Below, piece by piece: positions 1 through 8,600 of a DNA stretch of 32,326 nt; the first letter of the stretch is position 1; each line of letters opens with the position of its first letter. The stretch covers positions 1 through 32,326 of the forward strand of contig DASVES010000323.1 in assembly GCA_036380435.1 (NCBI GenBank), written 5' to 3'. The position numbers and the translations under genes were made by a program. Origin of the DNA: DASQDT01 sp036380435. GTDB taxonomy: Bacteria; Acidobacteriota; Blastocatellia; Pyrinomonadales; Pyrinomonadaceae. The notes under the pieces were generated by a model. The model saw nothing but the letters and a program-made list of their open reading frames with translations, did no database searches and had not been told where the DNA came from.

Positions 1-185
1 ATACGTCGGGAGATAAAAATGAAGAGGCAATGTCGTGCAAAGTAGAGCTGGGGATTCTAATAGGTAAATCGCTCAAAGTAATCTCCTCTCAATGTGAGCG
101 GAATAATAGCATTGCTATGAATTGCAACAACCGAACGCGAATTAGACGCCCTAACAGCCGCCGGTAAGGACGCCGGATTCGGCGT
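1..185. other. Intergenic segment at window start
   Basis: No convincing coding frame is visible. The segment lies downstream of the MoaD-MoaE gene on the minus strand. It is less GC-rich than the genes and holds a small palindrome around 107-119 (ATAGCA-T-TGCTAT) and the left arm of an inverted repeat described separately. The neighbour beyond position 1 is not visible. Confidence 0.6.
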
Positions 186-193
186 CTAATTCG
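138..193. repeat. 13-bp perfect inverted repeat over the moaD-moaE stop codon
   Basis: CGAATTAGACGCC at 138-150 is repeated inverted as GGCGTCTAATTCG at 181-193, with a 30-bp spacer. The right arm contains the stop codon of the minus-strand MoaD-MoaE gene (186-188). It could fold as a 3' hairpin in that mRNA, but no T-tract follows on the minus strand, so a classical intrinsic terminator is not supported. Confidence 0.7.
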
Positions 194-1052
194 GCTCTGA
201 CCCTGGTACGTACTCGGGTGCGCCCTCGCCTTCGACCCAGACTTCGCCGTCTTCGAAGAACTCTTTTTTCCAGATGGGCACGGTGCGTTTGAGTTCGCGG
301 ATGGCCCACTCGCAGGCTTCGAAGGCGGCGCGGCGGTGGGGGGCGCTGACGGAGATGACGACGGAGGTCTCGCCGATGTCGGTGCGGCCCGTGCGGTGGA
401 CGATGCCGATGTGGGCGATGTCGAAACGCTGATGGGCCTCGCGGCCGAGGCGGTGCAGCTCGCGCAGCGCCATCGGGGCGTAGGCTTCGTAGGTGAGATA
501 GAGCGTGCGGCGGCCACGCGTCCACTCGCGCGCGTAGCCGTCGAGTGTGACGGTGGCGCCGCAGTGGGGGGGGACGACGCGGCGGGCGACCGCTCCGACG
601 TTAATCGGTTCGGTCGTCAGCTCGAAGAAGTCTTCGGCGTCGTTTGTCTCGGAGGCGGGTGAGGGGTCAGAGCCGCCGCCGCTGACGGGGGGGAAGAGGG
701 CCAGCTCGTCGCCGTCCCTGAGTTCGGTCTGGCCCAGCGCGTACTCCTGATTGACGGCGACGAGGAGCGAGCGGCCGAAGCGTCGGAGGTCGGGGTGACG
801 CGAGAGTATGTCGGCGAGCGCGCGCTCGACCGTCGCGGGCGCGGCGACTTCGAGGGTGGTCTCGGCGGAGCCGCCGGCCGCATCGCGCGCCGCGCCGAAG
901 AGGAGAAGCCGGACGCGAACCAGGTCGCCGGCCGGCGGCGTCGCTTCGGTTAGTGCGGGCGCGGCGGTTGTATCGGCGTCGGCGTCTACATCGAGTGCGT
1001 CGGGGGCGGACGTGTGTTGCCTTCGCTGCTCGTCGTCGTCGTGCGCGGTCAT
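186..1052 (-). CDS. MoaD-MoaE fusion, molybdopterin synthase
   Basis: The protein (288 aa) joins both subunits of molybdopterin synthase, which puts the dithiolene sulfurs on precursor Z (cPMP) in molybdenum cofactor synthesis in the cytoplasm. Residues about 44-126 are a MoaD ubiquitin-like fold ending in FPPVSGG, the motif whose terminal glycine must become a thiocarboxylate. Residues about 148-280 are MoaE, with conserved lysines in LKRTVPIWKKE (about 255, 262-263). The diglycine is internal and followed by a flexible Gly/Ser/Pro linker, so cleavage after G126 is expected if MoaD is to be active; processing of this kind is reported for mycobacterial MoaX. The first 40 residues are an acidic extension of unknown role. 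The start codon overlaps the upstream stop (ATGA), so translation is probably coupled to the Lon-domain gene. Other moa genes are not in the window. Confidence 0.9.
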   Translation of the reverse strand: MTAHDDDEQRRQHTSAPDALDVDADADTTAAPALTEATPPAGDLVRVRLLLFGAARDAAGGSAETTLEVAAPATVERALADILSRHPDLRRFGRSLLVAVNQEYALGQTELRDGDELALFPPVSGGGSDPSPASETNDAEDFFELTTEPINVGAVARRVVPPHCGATVTLDGYAREWTRGRRTLYLTYEAYAPMALRELHRLGREAHQRFDIAHIGIVHRTGRTDIGETSVVISVSAPHRRAAFEACEWAIRELKRTVPIWKKEFFEDGEVWVEGEGAPEYVPGSEPN

Positions 1053-1747
1053 TCCTGAAAATCCACCTTCTTGCCGCTGTGGCCGTTGCCTCTGACGACG
1101 TGGTGCATGCGCGCGCGCTCCTCGTAGCCGGTGACGGCCTGCGCCAGAAGGTCGCGCAGGCGGCTCAGGCGCTCGAAGCTGGAGCGCAGCTCGAGGAGCT
1201 GTTGCTTGACCTCGGCGTCGATCTCGATGGCCGCCGCCACGAGAAACGAGAGGCGCTCCGGTTCCGTCTCGGGCAGCTCCGGCAGCGCGGCCCGCTCGTC
1301 GTTGAGCGCCCGCACGGCGTTGGCGATGCGGAGGAACAGTTCCGACACCTCGCGCGCACGCCGCGCGAGCAGCTCCTCGTCTTCCGGCTCGTCCTCGAAG
1401 AAGCGGACGCGGCCGACGAGATAAGGCTCGTCGTGCTCGGCATACTCTTCGACCTCGTAGCGCACCAGTCCGACGGCGAGCAGGTTCGAGCGCCCGTCGT
1501 CGAGCGGCTGCACTTCGACGACTTCGGCCGCGCAGCCGACGTGGCCCACGCTCGGGCGTGCGCCCCGCTCGGGGTCGTGGTAGGAGAGGCCGAACAGTTT
1601 GTTCGAGGCGAGCACGTCGGCGAGCATCTGCCGGTAGCGCGGCTCGAAGATGTGTAGCGGGAGCGGCACGCCGGGGAACAGCACGAGCGGCAGCGGGAAC
1701 AATGGCAGCTCCCGCACCTCGCGCACTCTCTCAAGCGATTCGGACAT
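1049..1747 (-). CDS. Lon N-terminal (substrate-binding) domain protein
   Basis: A 232-aa protein made only of the N-terminal substrate-recognition domain of Lon protease. The characteristic opening is visible (ELPLFPLPLVLFPGVPLPLHIFE followed by RYRQML; here split for brevity), and the tail is helical and charged. There is no AAA+ ATPase and no Ser-Lys protease domain, so it is not a peptidase. Stand-alone LON-domain proteins are common in bacteria but their function is not well established. It ends in a 4-nt overlap with the MoaD-MoaE fusion, so the two form one transcription unit. No strong Shine-Dalgarno is visible before ATG 1745-1747. The region upstream carries a heptamer repeat. Confidence 0.85.
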   Translation of the reverse strand: MSESLERVREVRELPLFPLPLVLFPGVPLPLHIFEPRYRQMLADVLASNKLFGLSYHDPERGARPSVGHVGCAAEVVEVQPLDDGRSNLLAVGLVRYEVEEYAEHDEPYLVGRVRFFEDEPEDEELLARRAREVSELFLRIANAVRALNDERAALPELPETEPERLSFLVAAAIEIDAEVKQQLLELRSSFERLSRLRDLLAQAVTGYEERARMHHVVRGNGHSGKKVDFQE

Positions 1748-1771
1748 GATGAGCGGTCAGCGGTAAAGAAA

Positions 1772-1800
1772 TTAGCTGTTAGCTGTTAGCGGGCAGCTAA
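1772..1800. repeat. Heptamer array (TTAGCTG type) with inverted end
   Basis: Three tandem 7-bp units (TTAGCTG, TTAGCTG, TTAGCGG at 1772-1792) are followed by GCAGCTAA (1793-1800), the reverse complement of the unit, which allows a short hairpin. It lies in the 99-bp gap between the SbcD-like gene and the Lon-domain gene, both on the minus strand. Confidence 0.75.
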
Positions 1801-1846
1801 CGGCGGAAGTCGTATCGGGTAGAGCGTGCTGGAGTCTCACGCGCGG

Positions 1847-3256
1847 TCATTCGTCGCCGACGGCTGAAAGCAGGCCGCTGACGGATGTTTCGGCGCTGCG
1901 TGCGACGGCCTGAAAAGCGCCGGCCGAGGGCGCGGGCGCGAGGTCTTCCGATTCTTCGGCCTCAAGGGGGGCGATGGCGGCGGCGCTCGCGTTCTTTTCG
2001 AGTTGATCCTCGATGTACTTGAGGATGTCGGCCGGGGCTTCGTCGCTGAGGATGAGCTTCTTGGCGTGGAGCACCAGCTCGGCCATCTCGGGGGCGCGGT
2101 CGCGCCAGCGGTTGTCGCGCGCGATGAGGTCTTCGACGATGCGGCGCTCGCGTTGCGCGCGCGTCACGTCCGCGTCGAGGTCGGCGGCGACGGCGTACTC
2201 CACGGGCACGCTCTGATTCTTGACCATGACGTGAAGCGCGCCGGTGAGCGCGCGCGCCTCGTCGCGCATGCGCGCGAGTTCGAGCAGGGAGTTCTTGAAG
2301 CCGAGGTGGCCGCGCAGGATGAGTTCGATGATCGGCGCCGGCTCGGTGGAGTCTGCGTCGTGCCGGCGCGCTTCCGCGGCGACCTTTTCCATGACGCCCA
2401 CGCGGACGGCCTCAGCGTCCACGGCTCCCGATACGTCGAAGACGATGCGCTGGAACGGGCGCTGGAAGTAGTCGCGCGAATGTGTGGCCGTGACCCGGCG
2501 CTCGTCGTCAACTTCGACGAGGTAGACGCCGCGCTCCTCCCGGTGCTCATCCACGGAGCAGGCTTCGAGCGAGCCGGGATTGAAGGCCCAGCCGTCCACC
2601 TCGAAACGCTTGTGCGTGTGACCGAGCGCGACGTAATCGACGAGCGGGCGCAGTTCCCTCAGCTTCCCTATCGGCATCAAGGCCGGGCCGGGCCGGTTGA
2701 GCTGTCCTTCCACGTCCGTGTGGAGCATCAGGATGTTGAAGAGGTTGGGGTCGCGCGCGCGCCGGATCGAGTCGGAGAGAATCGACATCGTCACGTCGTT
2801 GAACATCCCCAGCCAGTGCGTGCCGAAGATGCGCGCGCCTTTGATGTCGATATAGGAACCTTCGCGCGCCTCATCGTCCCACGGTGCGAGGTCGATGGGG
2901 CTGTCGCCGCTGTTATAGGGTTCGAGCAGGATGAGCAGCCCGGCCTGACAGAACGAACGCATCCAACTGTAGGGCGAGATGGAGTCGCGGCGGTCGTGAT
3001 TGCCCTCGATGACGACGGCCGGGATGCCGGCCTCTTTGAGCTTCTGGAGGCCCGCGATGGCGTGGTTCATCGTCTGCGGGTCGATGTGCCGGCGGTCGAA
3101 AAAGTCGCCCGCGATGAGAACGAAATCCACATGGTTCGCGACGGCGTGACGCTCGACCACGTCGAACCACGCGCGGAAGAAATCTTTCGTCCGCTCGTCC
3201 AGATTGTAGCGGCGGCAGCCCAGGTGAACGTCCGAGATATGCAGGAATTTAATCAT
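1847..3256 (-). CDS. SbcD/Mre11-like DNA repair exonuclease (metallophosphoesterase)
   Basis: Calcineurin-like metallophosphoesterase of the Mre11/SbcD type, which processes DNA ends and hairpins with a Rad50/SbcC ATPase. Motifs counted from the chosen start: HISDVHLG (D9, H11), AGDFFDRR (D51), EGNHDRR (N86, H87), then HTDVEG and LGHTHKR, the usual metal-ligand series. The C-terminal third is helical and would be the capping/partner-binding part. I chose ATG at 3254-3256 because family members begin directly with (M)xKFLHxSDxHLG. The open frame extends upstream only to a TTG at 3307, which would sit about 13 nt from the predicted transcription start. About 469 aa. No SbcC/Rad50 gene is next to it; the upstream neighbour is the HTH-GNAT gene. 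Confidence 0.85.
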   Translation of the reverse strand: MIKFLHISDVHLGCRRYNLDERTKDFFRAWFDVVERHAVANHVDFVLIAGDFFDRRHIDPQTMNHAIAGLQKLKEAGIPAVVIEGNHDRRDSISPYSWMRSFCQAGLLILLEPYNSGDSPIDLAPWDDEAREGSYIDIKGARIFGTHWLGMFNDVTMSILSDSIRRARDPNLFNILMLHTDVEGQLNRPGPALMPIGKLRELRPLVDYVALGHTHKRFEVDGWAFNPGSLEACSVDEHREERGVYLVEVDDERRVTATHSRDYFQRPFQRIVFDVSGAVDAEAVRVGVMEKVAAEARRHDADSTEPAPIIELILRGHLGFKNSLLELARMRDEARALTGALHVMVKNQSVPVEYAVAADLDADVTRAQRERRIVEDLIARDNRWRDRAPEMAELVLHAKKLILSDEAPADILKYIEDQLEKNASAAAIAPLEAEESEDLAPAPSAGAFQAVARSAETSVSGLLSAVGDE

Positions 3257-3326
3257 CGATTCCGATGGCGGCTTGTCGAATAAATCGCGTCGAAGAGGTC
3301 GCTTCAAGTACTCACGGCACGCATCT

Positions 3327-3332
3327 ATTATA
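3327..3332 (-). promoter_or_regulatory. Probable -10 box for the SbcD-like gene
   Basis: A perfect TATAAT on the minus strand, about 70 bp before the chosen start codon. No good -35 is visible at 16-18 bp; that position runs up against the left arm of the 3357-3483 inverted repeat. Confidence 0.4.
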
Positions 3333-3356
3333 CGACATCGGGGCGGGAAAAGCCTT

Positions 3357-3483
3357 AAAGGCCGTAAATCGTCAATCGTGAATCGGGAATCGCGGTTAAG
3401 AGGTCAAACGCCTTGAGCGATCAGCACTCAGGCGGCGACAACCACCACGATTGACGATTCACGAGTGACGATTTACGGCCTTT
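3357..3483. repeat. 29-bp inverted repeat built from heptamers
   Basis: Arms 3357-3385 and 3455-3483 are reverse complements with a single mismatch. Each side is itself a run of four 7-bp units: AATCGTC, AATCGTG, AATCGGG, AATCGCG from 3367, and CGATTGA, CGATTCA, CGAGTGA, CGATTTA from 3448. It fills most of the gap between two minus-strand genes. It could fold at the 3' end of the HTH-GNAT transcript and abuts the promoter of the SbcD-like gene. Confidence 0.85.
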
Positions 3484-3499
3484 GACGATTGCGGCTCGT

Positions 3500-4408
3500 C
3501 TAATTCGAATCTTGTCGGCGACGCTCGAAGTCTTCTCCGCCGTCTTGTTCGCCCGACGCGCCGCGGGGCGCCAGCCCACGCTCTAAGACGATGATTTCGC
3601 CGTGCGCGCCGGCCGGCGATGTGTCGAGACAACGCCGCGTGATCGCATAGCCCCGCGCCGCAAAGAAGCGGTGGGCGCGCGTGTTGTAAGAGGAGTTGCC
3701 GAGCCACGCCCGCGTGTGTTTGGCGGCGCGTATCTGTTGCTCGACGGCCCTGAGCAGCATCGTGCCCACGCCGCACCCCTGTTCCGACGGGCGCACCCAC
3801 AAACCGCTAATCTCATCCCCGAGATGATGGACAATGCCTACGGACAGGCCCCCGACCTCGGCCACGGTCACGCGCGGCCAATGCTCCGGATACCAGAGCG
3901 CCTCATGGTTCGCCTCCGCCCACGCGCGAATCACCTTGTGCGGGGCCGTCCCGGCGAAGGCGCTTAGCCAGGAGCGGCGGGCGATGTCGATGAGTCCGGG
4001 CACGTCCGCCTCGGTCGCCCGCCGCAGGCTCGTCCCCATGTACTCCGCCGACGGCGAGATGTTGTGACGCTGGATCATGGAGTGGAGGGTCGTGTTCTTT
4101 AGCCCGAGCAGTCTTGCGGCCCGCCCCTGATGACCGCCCGCGGCCCTGAGCGCCCGCCTGATGAGCGCGGCGCTGAAGCGGTTCGTCACTTCATAATAAT
4201 CTCTCCCCTGCTCGATCTCCTTTTCCAGGGTGCTGACCCCGGAGACCCTGATCTGCTCCACCTCATCGAGCATGGCGTGCGCCATCAGTTGGAGACGCGC
4301 GAGCCTCTCCTCAAGCGGCGAGTTGCCTTCGGCGAAGGGCTTCGACTCGCTTTCTATTAACTGCAACCTCGGTTGCTTCTCCTCCCAAATCTCGAAACTT
4401 GCAGACAT
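3500..4408 (-). CDS. Fis-type HTH domain fused to GNAT acetyltransferase
   Basis: About 302 aa. Residues 73-117 (YYEVTNRFSAALIRRALRAA, then GGHQGRAARLLGLKNTTLHSM) match the C-terminal Fis-type helix-turn-helix of sigma-54 activators, including the GG..GRAARLLGL turn. Residues about 127-270 are a GNAT N-acetyltransferase with the acetyl-CoA pyrophosphate-binding loop VRPSEQGCGVGTMLL and the C-terminal NTRAHRFFAARGY motif. This suggests a DNA-binding protein whose acetyltransferase part either modifies a small molecule or protein or senses acetyl-CoA; the substrate cannot be told. No AAA+ or receiver domain is present. ATG at 4406-4408 is chosen because AAGGGGG precedes it; an in-frame start 18 nt upstream lacks this. 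The C-terminal tail is polar and low-complexity. Confidence 0.8.
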   Translation of the reverse strand: MSASFEIWEEKQPRLQLIESESKPFAEGNSPLEERLARLQLMAHAMLDEVEQIRVSGVSTLEKEIEQGRDYYEVTNRFSAALIRRALRAAGGHQGRAARLLGLKNTTLHSMIQRHNISPSAEYMGTSLRRATEADVPGLIDIARRSWLSAFAGTAPHKVIRAWAEANHEALWYPEHWPRVTVAEVGGLSVGIVHHLGDEISGLWVRPSEQGCGVGTMLLRAVEQQIRAAKHTRAWLGNSSYNTRAHRFFAARGYAITRRCLDTSPAGAHGEIIVLERGLAPRGASGEQDGGEDFERRRQDSN

Positions 4409-4438
4409 CAACCACCCCCTTATCAAAGTTTTCTGTCA

Positions 4439-4471
4439 CGCGGTGTCGCCGCTGCCCACGGCGACACCGCG
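4439..4471. promoter_or_regulatory. 12-bp perfect palindromic hairpin upstream of HTH-GNAT gene
   Basis: CGCGGTGTCGCC (4439-4450) and GGCGACACCGCG (4460-4471) are perfectly inverted around a 9-bp centre. It lies about 30 bp upstream of the HTH-GNAT start and lacks a T-tract on either strand. An operator (possibly for the adjacent HTH protein) or a leader hairpin fits better than a terminator. Confidence 0.5.
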
Positions 4472-4488
4472 GTCGCGGCGGCAACACG

Positions 4489-4725
4489 TCAGACCGGACG
4501 GCGGCGGACGCTCATGAACGGCCGCGGCACGTTCGGGACTTCGAGCGACGGTTCAAAAGCGCCCGCGCTCGTCGGCGGTGAAGACGGGGATGTGCGCCTC
4601 CTCCGTGAAGAGGCGCTCGACGCCGTCGGCCGGCGTCGGCCGGACTCCGCGCGGCGCGTGTCCGGTGGTGGGCAGAACAGGAACGGAAGCGAAAAACCGT
4701 AGTCAGAATCTGCGCGCGGGATCAT
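4489..4725 (-). pseudogene. Possible small gene remnant with frame shifts
   Basis: An ATG at 4723-4725 follows a good Shine-Dalgarno (GGAG, 8-nt spacing) and opens a 78-residue frame, but its middle turns into an arginine/serine-rich stretch typical of a wrong frame. Exactly there another minus frame reads naturally with almost only G or C at third positions (…RPTPADGVERLFTEEAHI and on to a TGA after DERGRF), after which the first frame again looks plausible (AFEPSLEVPNVPRPF). Two compensating shifts in one small gene would explain this. No family is recognised. A plus-strand frame over the same bases also reads acceptably, so coding status is uncertain. Confidence 0.22.
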
Positions 4726-5479
4726 AGTTAAAACTCCGCGGTCGGGGCGCTGCTTTTTTTTGAAGACTCTGATGCCGGCCGTGGCGGTGCGGTCGAAGGG
4801 CGAAAGCGGGAGGCCATCCGGTGCTCCAGTTCGTCAAGTGTCTGGCCTGAACGACGCCCCCACGAGCCTCCGACATCTATTGTGTGAACACCGCACCGTC
4901 TATTGTGTGAACACCACACCGTCTGACTTCGTGGCAGACGTTTGATCGGCCACGTCCCGCCGTACAACCCACGTCGTCGTTCAAAGCTTGAACGTCTTCG
5001 GGCAACCGGCGGTTGAATTTTTTTTAGTGGCCGCCGGCCGACGCGCCACCCGAGTCACGTCTTAAACATGTTCCCCAGACTATGTTCTCCAGCGCCCCAG
5101 CGAGGTTCCAAATTCTTCTAACGTGATAATTCTCCGCCGCATGTGGCCGGGGGAAAACAAAAATGTGATAAGGCGGTAGATGCCGGGTGCGAGCCGCACC
5201 GCAGGCGATAAGAAAATCAATTCAATGTACTTATTTCTCATTTCGTAATGATGTGTGGTCACGCCGCGGGCGATGAGAAGGGTCGTGATCGACTCTGCGT
5301 GAAGCATCAGGCTCACCGCGCGGTCGTATGTGTATACGAAATCTCGCAACCTCGTTTTTGATCAGGCTCCGAAGGTTTGTAGATTAAATCCAGGAATCCA
5401 TATGACGGGGCGCTCACTTGATTGCGAAACGACGGCGGAGCCTTCACCCGCACAACCCTTTCACGTCTTCGCGCTCTGA
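4726..5479. other. Long intergenic region upstream of first TonB receptor
   Basis: About 750 bp without a frame I believe in; the minus frames over 5080-5522 begin at poor starts and match nothing. It holds a 23-bp direct repeat (4876-4921), a palindrome CGTTCAA-AGC-TTGAACG (4978-4994), a small stem CAACC/GGTTG followed by a T-tract (5003-5025) that might be a weak plus-strand terminator, and a stretch less GC-rich than its surroundings at about 5080-5400. Confidence 0.55.
4876..4921. repeat. Tandem 23-bp direct repeat with operator-like core
   Basis: Two units, 4876-4898 and 4899-4921, differ at one base. Each has the near-palindrome GTGTGAACAC (inverted GTGT/ACAC). The 23-bp spacing is close to two helical turns, as expected for paired binding sites of one regulator. 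No adjacent regulator gene indicates which. Confidence 0.6.
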
Positions 5480-5495
5480 GGGCATGGGCATTGCC
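5480..5495 (+). promoter_or_regulatory. Candidate sigma-54 promoter for first TonB receptor
   Basis: GGGCATGGGCATTGCC matches TGGCAYG-N4-TTGCW at 10 of 12 defined positions, with exact GG-N10-GC spacing. Predicted start near 5506, giving a leader of about 146 nt before the ATG at 5652. Confidence 0.5.
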
Positions 5496-5651
5496 TAGTT
5501 CATTCGTGTGAGGACACGACATGGTCTAGTCCTCGAATTCGCCCACATCGTTTTTTCAGATTTTCGAAGAGGCTTTGTCCTCTTACAGGGAGTAGTGCGC
5601 CTTCAGCGGGCGGCCCTGCTCCGCCAACAAATCAGTAAGGAGTATCAGGTG

Positions 5652-8600
5652 ATGACAAGAGCAGTCAGATTATTTACAGTCATGCTGGTAGTTCTCTTTA
5701 GCATGGCGGGAAGCGCCTACGCTCAGGAGACGACCGGCAACATCGAAGTCACGGTGACGGACCCGACATCGGCGCGCGTGCCCGGCGCGACCGTCGCCCT
5801 CACGGGCGGCTCTCTCAACCGCACCGTCACGGCTGACGAGCAGGGCGTTGCCCGCATCCAACAGGTGCCGCCCGGCATCTACACCGTGGCCATCAGCGGC
5901 GGCAACTTCAGCGGGGTGACCTTCGACAACGTCGAGGTCGTGCTCGGCAAGACGACGCCCGTCAACGCGGCCCTTCAGGCCGGCGGCATCACCGAGTCGG
6001 TGGTCGTCTCGGCCTCGGACGTGGCCCCCATCGACCCGACCGACAACAAGATTCAGACCAACCTGACGGCTCAGGTTCTCGATCAGCTCCCGAAGGGCGT
6101 CGGCTTCGCCACCGCGCTCAGGGTCGCCCCGGCCGTGCGCCCCGAGCCACTCGGCGGCGGCTTCCAGATTGACGGCGCCAGCGGCGCCGAGAACACGTTC
6201 ATCATCGACGGACAGGAAGTCACCAACTTCCGCACCGGAGCGCTGAACGCCAACAACAACATTCCGTTCCAGTTCGTCCAGGAAGTCCAGGTCAAGAGTT
6301 CGGGCTTCGAGGCGGAGTTCGGTGGGGCCACGGGCGGCGTCATCAACGTCGTCACCAAGAGCGGCTCCAACGACTGGCGCGGTGAGTTCGGCATCCAGTT
6401 CCGCCCCGGCTCGCTGCAATCGGGATTCCAGCCCACGGGCGGCGACCCCGTGACGCTGCCGGCGCGTAGTTTCCTGCGCCGCTTCAACAACGCTGCCGGC
6501 GCGCAGGTGGTCGAATATCTCACCCCGCGCAAAGACGGCGGCACGGACCTCTTCCCGACGGCCAACCTGAGCGGCCCCATCATCAATAACCGGCTGTGGT
6601 TCTTCGGCAGCTTCACGCCGCAGTTCCAGCACCGGGAGCGCACGCTCGACTACATCACCTCGAATCCCACCACCCGGCAGGTCGTGGGGACGGAGCGCTA
6701 CAACCGCAGACAGCGCAACGACTACGGCTTCTTCCGTCTCGACGCTTCGGTCTCCGACAAGCTGCGTCTGACCGGCACGTACCTGTGGAATCCGATTGCC
6801 GTCAGGGGCGCGCTCGACAACATCACGACCTCCGTGGTGGCGGACGCCTCCGGCATCCCGAGCGCCGACTTCGGCGGCCAGACAGGCGTGCTCCGCGGCG
6901 CCTCGTTCCTGGATCAGCAGGGCGGCCGTCAGAACTCCAACAACATCACGGGTCAGGCCACCTGGACGCCGACCTCCAATCTGGTCATCAACTTCCGCGG
7001 CGGCCGCAGCTTCCTCAACGAGAAGCTCAACTCTTACGGCATCCCGCGCTCGACGCGCTTCATCTGCGCCGCCGGCACCGACACCGCACTCGCCCTGGCA
7101 AATGGCGGCTGCACTCCGGGGCAGCAGAACTTCGCCTCGAACTTCCAGATCGACTACGACGTGTCGGTCCGCAAGACCTTCGACGCCGACGCCAGCTATC
7201 TGGTCTCCGACTTCGGCGGCCGCCACCAATTCAAGTTCGGCTACCAGTACAACGGCCTGAGCAATGCGACCCGCCAGGGCTACCGCAACGAGGGCATCGT
7301 CCAGTTGTTCTACGGCTTTGAACTCGGCGATGTCGGCGCCAGCCTCGACTGCACGGACGCCGACCACGACGGTCATTGCGACGCCGTCGGGGCGGGCTTC
7401 ATCCAGCGGTTCGCCACCGAAGGCGCGGCCAGCAGCTCCAGCCAGTCCTTCTTCATTCAGGATAGCTGGCAGCCCACGAACCGCCTCTCCTTAAACCTCG
7501 GCCTCCGCTTCGAGAAGGAAGACGTTCCGACCTTCAACGCCGACTTCCCCGGCATCAACTTCGGCCTCGGCGACAAGATCGCCCCGCGCCTCGGCGTGGC
7601 CTACGACCTGACCGGCGACGGCAAGACCAAGCTCTTCGCCTCCTACGGCTGGTTCTACGACCGCTTCAAGTATGAGTTGCCGCGCGGCAGCTTCGGCGGC
7701 GATTTCTTCCGCCGCGACTACTTCGAGATTTTCCCCGGCAGCGGCTCCTTCCAGAGCTTCACCTCCGCGCGCATCCTGGGCACCAACTCGGACGTGTTCG
7801 GCGGGCAGTGCCCAATCGCGAACTCGACGGGGCTGTCAGTCTGCCAGAACGACTTCCGCATCCCGTCCAACCGCGGTCTTGAGTTCCTGTTCGCGAGCGG
7901 GGCCGTTGACCCGAACCTGAAGGCAGCGCGCCAGACGGAGTTCACGGTCGGCTTCGAGCGCGACCTCGGCAGCCACTTCGTTCTGGCCAGCCGCTACACC
8001 CGCAAGAAGGTTGACCGCGCCATCGAGGACATCGGCATCCCGACGCCGGAAGGCTCCGAGGCCTACATCATCGGCAACCCCGGCATGGGGCTGGCCGCCG
8101 AAGTCGCCGCCGAAGCCGGCTTCCCGTCGGCGAAGGCGCAACGGCAGTACGACGCCTTCGAGGTGCGCCTCGACAAGCGGTTCTCGAACAACTACTACTT
8201 CAACGTCAACTACACCTACAGCCGTCTCTACGGCAACTACTCCGGCCTCGCCAGCTCCGACGAAGGCCCGAACTTCGGCGGTCAGCAGGGCCGCAACAGC
8301 CCGAACGTGAACCGGTTCTTCGACCTGCCGTTCCTCGGCTTCACGGCCAACGGCGAGCCGGACAACGGGCGTCTCGCCACCGACCGCCCGCACGTCCTGA
8401 AATTCAACGGCTCGTACAACATGCCGTGGACGCGCTTCGGCAGCTCGCGCAACTCGACGGACTTCCAGGTCTTCACGACGGCCCAGAGCGGCACGCCGCT
8501 GACCACCGTCTACAACCTGTACAGCACGAACGTGGCGATCCTCAACGGCCGTGGCGACCTCGGCCGCACGGAGATGTTCACGCAGACGGACATTGGCATC

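Noticed and set aside
1990..3283. Very long plus-strand frame antisense to the SbcD-like gene, and similar long antisense frames under the receptors, decarboxylase and kinase
   Set aside because: They arise from high third-position GC on the coding strand; the opposite frames carry all family motifs.
3357..3483. CRISPR-like array (short repeated words near 3360-3480)
   Set aside because: The repetition is heptameric and mirrored, with no spacer-repeat pattern and no cas genes.
4439..4471. Terminator for a minus-strand gene upstream of HTH-GNAT
   Set aside because: Perfect stem but no T-tract on either strand; annotated as an operator or leader hairpin instead.
5080..5349. 89-aa minus-strand frame in the less GC-rich region
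   Set aside because: It opens at TTG without a ribosome site, resembles no family, and lies in the promoter region of the TonB receptor.
5508..5651. Longer N-terminus (48 residues) for the first TonB receptor
   Set aside because: The extension has no Shine-Dalgarno, lies right at the predicted sigma-54 start, and would bury the signal peptide; ATG 5652 has AAGGAG and begins the signal peptide.
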